The position numbers were made by a program, and so were the translations under genes. Source: SAR202 cluster bacterium (GTDB lineage Bacteria > Chloroflexota > Dehalococcoidia > SAR202 > GCA-002694895). From it: a stretch of 18,804 bases of DNA. Positions within the stretch are counted from its first letter, which is position 1; each line of letters begins with the position of its first letter. This document shows, piece by piece, positions 15,615-18,804 of the stretch. The stretch spans positions 1 to 18,804 of the forward strand of contig VFGQ01000096.1 in NCBI GenBank assembly GCA_009391605.1, given 5' to 3'. The notes under the pieces were generated by a model. That model was not told the origin of the DNA. It made no database searches and worked only from the letters and a program-made list of their open reading frames with translations.

Positions 15615-15628
15615 CTCTGTAATATTAT

Positions 15629-15635
15629 AGGAGGT
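15629..15635 (+). promoter_or_regulatory. Strong Shine-Dalgarno site of the amidohydrolase
   Basis: AGGAGGT ending 3 nt before the ATG at 15639, nearly the full anti-Shine-Dalgarno complement. It is the strongest ribosome-binding site in the window and fixes the start codon. Confidence 0.7.
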
Positions 15636-15638
15636 ATT

Positions 15639-16862
15639 ATGAATAAGATTATTAAAGGGAAATATCTAATAGACGGAAATGGCGGTAAGCCAAAAGAAAA
15701 TTCTGCTGTCATTATAGAAAACGGAAAAATAAAAGATATAACAGATGCTAATAACTTACCCAAAGAAGGATATGAAATACTTGACTATCCTAATACAACA
15801 ATAATGCCGGGCTTAATTGAAGTTCATACACATATGCATGTAAGCCCTGAACCTGGGAATTACGAAGCTGCATTAAATGACTCCGATACAGTTTTAGCTA
15901 TAAGAGCTACTGATGCTGTAAGAAAAACCCTGATGAGTGGTGTTACTACAATGAGAGACATTGGAAGTAAAAATCATATAGCTTTTCCTATAAGAGATGC
16001 GGTAAATGCAGGAATTATCCCTGGACCAAGAATGCTATTAGCCGGACAAGTAGTTACAACCACTGCCGGGCATTGTAATTATTTTGGAACTGAAGCTGAT
16101 ACATTAGATGAAGCAGTAACTGCAGCAAGGGCAAATATGAAACTTGGAGCAGAATGGATAAAAATCATGTCTACCGGAGGTGGTTTCACCCCTCGATCTA
16201 ACATGAGAGCTGCTCAATTCCCTGCAGAGACATTAAAAGCTGTTGTTGATGATGCAATTAGACTTGGAGGAAGAGTATGTTCGCATGCTCATGGAACTGT
16301 CGGTGTTGTAAACTGCGTAAAAGCAGGAATGCATAATATAATACACTGTACCTGGCTTGCTGAAGATCCAGATAAAATGTTTGATTATAAAGAAGATGTA
16401 GCTGATCAAATTGCTGAAAAAGGAATTTATGTAGATGCTACAGTCGCAACCGGATATATGAGAACATTCAGAGATCCTGATTTTGATCCAGAAGCACCAG
16501 GGTTCAGAAATCCTGGTGAAAGAGCTACTATATTGCAAGATATGAGGAAACGTGGTGTAAAATTTGTTTCAGGAATTGATAGTGGAATGTTATATGTCAG
16601 ATTCGGAGACATAGCTTATACTCCTGAAAGAATGGTAGATGTAATTGGTATGGGGAACATGGAAGCAATTGTTGCTTGTACTAAAACTTCTGCAGAATGC
16701 TTAGATGTAGATAATGAAACAGGTACCATAGATAAAGGAAAATCAGCTGATATTATAGTTGTTGATGGTAATCCAAATGACGATATTAAAGCACTGCATA
16801 ATATAAATACAGTAATGCTACGAGGAGATATTGTTAAAGAAGATGGTAAAGAACTAATATAA
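15639..16862 (+). CDS. Metal-dependent amidohydrolase family protein
   Basis: A 407-residue hydrolase of the amidohydrolase superfamily, of the imidazolonepropionase/Xaa-Pro-dipeptidase-like group. Metal ligands are visible: HTH (His63, His65), the bridging Lys175 in IKIMSTGG, SHAHG (His216), NIIHC (His236) and GIDSG (Asp314). MPGLIEVHTH (56-65) is the usual entry to the barrel. The N- and C-terminal segments make the beta-sandwich, including GTIDKGKSADIIVVDGNP. It has no signal peptide and is likely cytosolic. The family cleaves dipeptides, cyclic amides or N-acyl compounds; the exact substrate is not readable. Next to peptide-import genes in the same window, peptide or amide scavenging is a reasonable inference. 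It has its own promoter and strong ribosome-binding site and is followed after 6 nt by trhO. Confidence 0.92.
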   Translation: MNKIIKGKYLIDGNGGKPKENSAVIIENGKIKDITDANNLPKEGYEILDYPNTTIMPGLIEVHTHMHVSPEPGNYEAALNDSDTVLAIRATDAVRKTLMSGVTTMRDIGSKNHIAFPIRDAVNAGIIPGPRMLLAGQVVTTTAGHCNYFGTEADTLDEAVTAARANMKLGAEWIKIMSTGGGFTPRSNMRAAQFPAETLKAVVDDAIRLGGRVCSHAHGTVGVVNCVKAGMHNIIHCTWLAEDPDKMFDYKEDVADQIAEKGIYVDATVATGYMRTFRDPDFDPEAPGFRNPGERATILQDMRKRGVKFVSGIDSGMLYVRFGDIAYTPERMVDVIGMGNMEAIVACTKTSAECLDVDNETGTIDKGKSADIIVVDGNPNDDIKALHNINTVMLRGDIVKEDGKELI

Positions 16863-16868
16863 ACAAAT

Positions 16869-17810
16869 ATGATGCCAGATCATTTTACTGTTATTGCATT
16901 TTATGAATTTAAAAGAATTAAATCTAAATTCATAAAATATAAAAAACAATTTAATAATTTTTGTAATGAAAAAAATATTAGAGGTACTATAATTCTTTCC
17001 CCTGAAGGAATAAATGGAACCGTTGCAGGATTAAATGATTCCATTAACGAATTTTCAGTATTATTAAATAAATTTAATTTCAATAATACTGAAATTAAAT
17101 ATTCTTATACAAAAATAATGCCATTTTACAAACTAAAAATTAAATTAAAAGAAGAAATCGTACCATTTGCAAATAAAGTAAAAAATCCTAGTAAAACTGG
17201 TAAATTCATAAAACCTAAAGACTGGAACAATTTAATTAAAGATGATTCAGTTTTGGTAATTGATGTTAGAAATAAATATGAGACTAAAATTGGTAGATTC
17301 AAAAATTCAGTAGATCCAAAAACACATAATTTTATAGAATTCAATAATTTTATAAAATCAAAATTATCTAATAATAAGGATCAGAATATTGCAATGTATT
17401 GTACTGGAGGGATTAGGTGCGAAAAGGCATCAGCATATATGTTACAAGAAGGCTTTAAAAATATTTATCAATTAGAAGGGGGTATTTTGAAATACCTTGA
17501 AGAAATTGATCAGAAAAATACTCTATGGGAGGATGAATGTTTTGTTTTTGATAACAGAGTATCTGTAAAACACGATTTATCTACAGGTTCATATGAATTA
17601 TGTAAAGGATGCAAAAATCCTATCTCAAACGATGATAAAAAATCTGAAAAATATGAAATAGGGGTATCATGCTCCAATTGTTTTAATAAAAGATCAAAAG
17701 ATCAAAAACATAAATCAAGAGAAAGACAAAAACAAATAGAATTGTTTAAAGAAAAAGGACATTCATATGCCTATGACAAACTAAACACAAATCAATATAA
17801 AAAATATTAA
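16869..17810 (+). CDS. trhO: tRNA uridine(34) hydroxylase, rhodanese family
   Basis: An oxygen-dependent hydroxylase of U34 in tRNA, the first step of 5-(carboxy)methoxyuridine formation, known from the TrhO/YceA (UPF0176) family. The 313 residues begin with an acylphosphatase-like domain (FTVIAFYEF, 6-14; GTIILSPEGINGTVAG, 39-54). A rhodanese domain follows with VLVIDVRNKYE (128-138) and the catalytic-loop CTGGIRCEKAS (178-188, Cys178), then GFKNIYQLEGGILKY. The C-terminal part has CKGC (245-248) and CSNC (268-271), a likely zinc site, and a basic Lys/Arg tail. E. coli YceA is about 350 residues, so this is slightly short but complete. It starts 6 nt after the amidohydrolase stop and so belongs to that operon. 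A second ATG is the next codon and is equally possible as the start. Confidence 0.93.
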   Translation: MMPDHFTVIAFYEFKRIKSKFIKYKKQFNNFCNEKNIRGTIILSPEGINGTVAGLNDSINEFSVLLNKFNFNNTEIKYSYTKIMPFYKLKIKLKEEIVPFANKVKNPSKTGKFIKPKDWNNLIKDDSVLVIDVRNKYETKIGRFKNSVDPKTHNFIEFNNFIKSKLSNNKDQNIAMYCTGGIRCEKASAYMLQEGFKNIYQLEGGILKYLEEIDQKNTLWEDECFVFDNRVSVKHDLSTGSYELCKGCKNPISNDDKKSEKYEIGVSCSNCFNKRSKDQKHKSRERQKQIELFKEKGHSYAYDKLNTNQYKKY

Positions 17811-17823
17811 ATATAAAAAATTA

Positions 17824-18297
17824 TTAATTTTTTTTAAAATTATTTTGATATAAAAATATTACTCCTAACAAAAAAAGCGAAACAATATTAGAAGAAATTA
17901 TAGCCATCCATACAATAGTATTTGCCATATCCTTAATCATCCCGTACCGTAACCAATAGTCCAGACCTTCATATTTATTAAGAGTTAAATTAAATGTAAA
18001 ATAACTTACAAGAATCACAAATATAATTACTATTATAATTGCTATAGCCTTATACATTATTGAATACTCACTATATATCCAAATAGGTAAGAAAGATCCT
18101 AGCGAACCGAATAATCCTGGTAAATAAAACCACGCAATAATAACTACAGGCTTAGGCCAATAACCCCATGATCCGCCAGATAATACATAAATAGATTGCA
18201 CTACAAAAAAAGCAAATATACCAAAAAACACTGAAAGACCAATACCACTTAATATTCTAACAATCGTTCCAAAATTCGATACGAGATAAAATTGCAT
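17824..18297 (-). CDS. Four-helix membrane protein, unknown function
   Basis: A 157-residue protein I do not recognise. It has four hydrophobic segments at about residues 15-39, 51-75, 83-105 and 126-150, and a short basic C-terminus (NNFKKN). The loop at 40-50 is Gly/Trp/Pro-rich (GGSWGYWPKP) and another loop has YEGLDYWLRYGM. There is no signal-peptide cleavage site, cofactor or catalytic motif. It begins 11 nt after the stop of the peptide-transporter permease gene and so is probably the last gene of that operon, which makes an accessory role in transport or membrane assembly possible but unproven. It converges on trhO with 13 nt between stop codons. Confidence 0.75.
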   Translation of the reverse strand: MQFYLVSNFGTIVRILSGIGLSVFFGIFAFFVVQSIYVLSGGSWGYWPKPVVIIAWFYLPGLFGSLGSFLPIWIYSEYSIMYKAIAIIIVIIFVILVSYFTFNLTLNKYEGLDYWLRYGMIKDMANTIVWMAIISSNIVSLFLLGVIFLYQNNFKKN

Positions 18298-18308
18298 AAG
18301 TTTATATT

Positions 18309-18804
18309 TTAAGAGCTTCTTGAAAGTTTAGGATCTAACGCATCTCTTAAACCATCACCAACCAAATTCATGGCTAACACGTTAATAGTTAGAATTAATC
18401 CTGGGAAAAATGCTATCCAAAACGCCTGTTGCAAATATTTTCTACCTAAAGCTAGAATATTGCCCCAACTTGGATCTTCAGGGGGTATACCTAATCCTAG
18501 AAAACTCAAAGAAGCTTCTGTTAATATAGCCGCTGCAAAGAAATATGTTGCCTGAACAATAACAGGAGCCATTGTATTGGGAGCTATATGCATAAATAAT
18601 ATCCTTTGTACAGGTGCTCCAATGCCCCTTGCTGCATCAACATATTGTTGCTCTCTTACAGATAATACAGCTGATCTTACTATTCTAACCATTCTTGGTG
18701 TATCAACTATTGTTATCACGGCAATTACATTCCAAACGCTGCCACCCAACATAGCTATAAGAGCTAATGCTAATAATAAAGTTGGAAATGACATAAGTGC
18801 ATCC
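18309..18804 (-). CDS. Peptide ABC transporter permease (OppC/DppC type), partial
   Basis: The C-terminal part of an inner-membrane permease of a peptide importer. It is cut by the window end: the reading frame stays open through Asp-Ala-Leu before the Met at 18794, matching the DALMSFPTLLLAL stretch usual in the middle of this family. The visible portion carries the EAA loop that contacts the ATPase (YVDAARGIGAPVQRILFMHI), then transmembrane segments with LTEASLSFLGLGIPPEDPSWG and the C-terminal NLVGDGLRDALDPKL, all typical of DppC/OppC. A full protein would be about 300 residues. It is followed by the four-helix protein. Whether it works with the two ATPases at 11.1-13.1 kb cannot be told, since they are on the opposite strand 5 kb away. 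Confidence 0.92.
   Translation of the reverse strand, partial: DALMSFPTLLLALALIAMLGGSVWNVIAVITIVDTPRMVRIVRSAVLSVREQQYVDAARGIGAPVQRILFMHIAPNTMAPVIVQATYFFAAAILTEASLSFLGLGIPPEDPSWGNILALGRKYLQQAFWIAFFPGLILTINVLAMNLVGDGLRDALDPKLSRSS

Noticed and set aside
17815..17833. A/T palindrome between trhO and the four-helix membrane protein genes
   Set aside because: AAAAAATTA and TAATTTTTT around one base can act as a weak bidirectional terminator, but pure A/T runs of this size are common here and the hairpin would be unstable.
1..18804. CRISPR arrays, tRNA or rRNA genes, insertion sequences, phage genes, riboswitches
   Set aside because: Read on both strands; no regularly spaced repeats, no tRNA-like stretches, no transposase or integrase motifs, and intergenic gaps are all under about 150 bp and mostly explained by promoters.

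Overview
The window is very AT-rich (roughly 30% GC by eye), densely coded and bacterial. There are 17 protein genes, no RNA genes, no mobile elements and no gene-free stretch over about 150 bp. The best guess at the source is a low-GC marine Chloroflexota, for example a SAR202-like lineage. The reasons are a DUF3090/SCO1664-family pair (families known from Actinobacteria and Chloroflexi), a dnaG-rpoD operon, a DnaG zinc finger with C-x3-C spacing, a split transketolase, and peptide-transporter plus amidohydrolase genes. This placement is inference; no marker gene was compared.

Layout. 45-1329 (+): a DUF3090 zinc-ribbon protein immediately followed by an SCO1664-family atypical kinase-like protein. 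1336-2166 (-): an inositol-monophosphatase-family enzyme converging on that pair. 2255-4677 (+): proB-proA, the first two steps of proline synthesis. 4680-8083 (-): dnaG-rpoD (primase and the main sigma factor), stopping 2 bp from proA. 8221-11008 (+): ligA (NAD-dependent DNA ligase) followed by an SDR oxidoreductase. 11101-13138 (+): two ATPases of an Opp/Dpp-type peptide importer. 13261-13677 (+): a small unrecognised lipoprotein. 13742-15496 (-): transketolase encoded as two subunits. 15639-17810 (+): a metal-dependent amidohydrolase and a TrhO-type rhodanese tRNA hydroxylase. 17824-18804 (-): a small four-helix membrane protein downstream of a peptide-ABC permease that runs off the window end.

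Most genes are ordinary housekeeping genes. The non-standard signals are mainly between or at the ends of genes: a perfect 15-bp inverted repeat in the dnaG/ligA divergent promoter region; a perfect 22-bp inverted repeat built on the last codons of the transketolase; a 9-bp inverted repeat filling the spacer of the transketolase promoter; overlapping back-to-back promoters between the IMPase gene and proBA; and a trend for lead genes of operons to lack a Shine-Dalgarno site, with a -10 box only 10-13 nt before the start codon. The most biologically open locus is the DUF3090/SCO1664 pair, a widely conserved unit whose function, as far as I know, is uncharacterised. I see no convincing brand-new multi-gene system; the findings are ranked accordingly.
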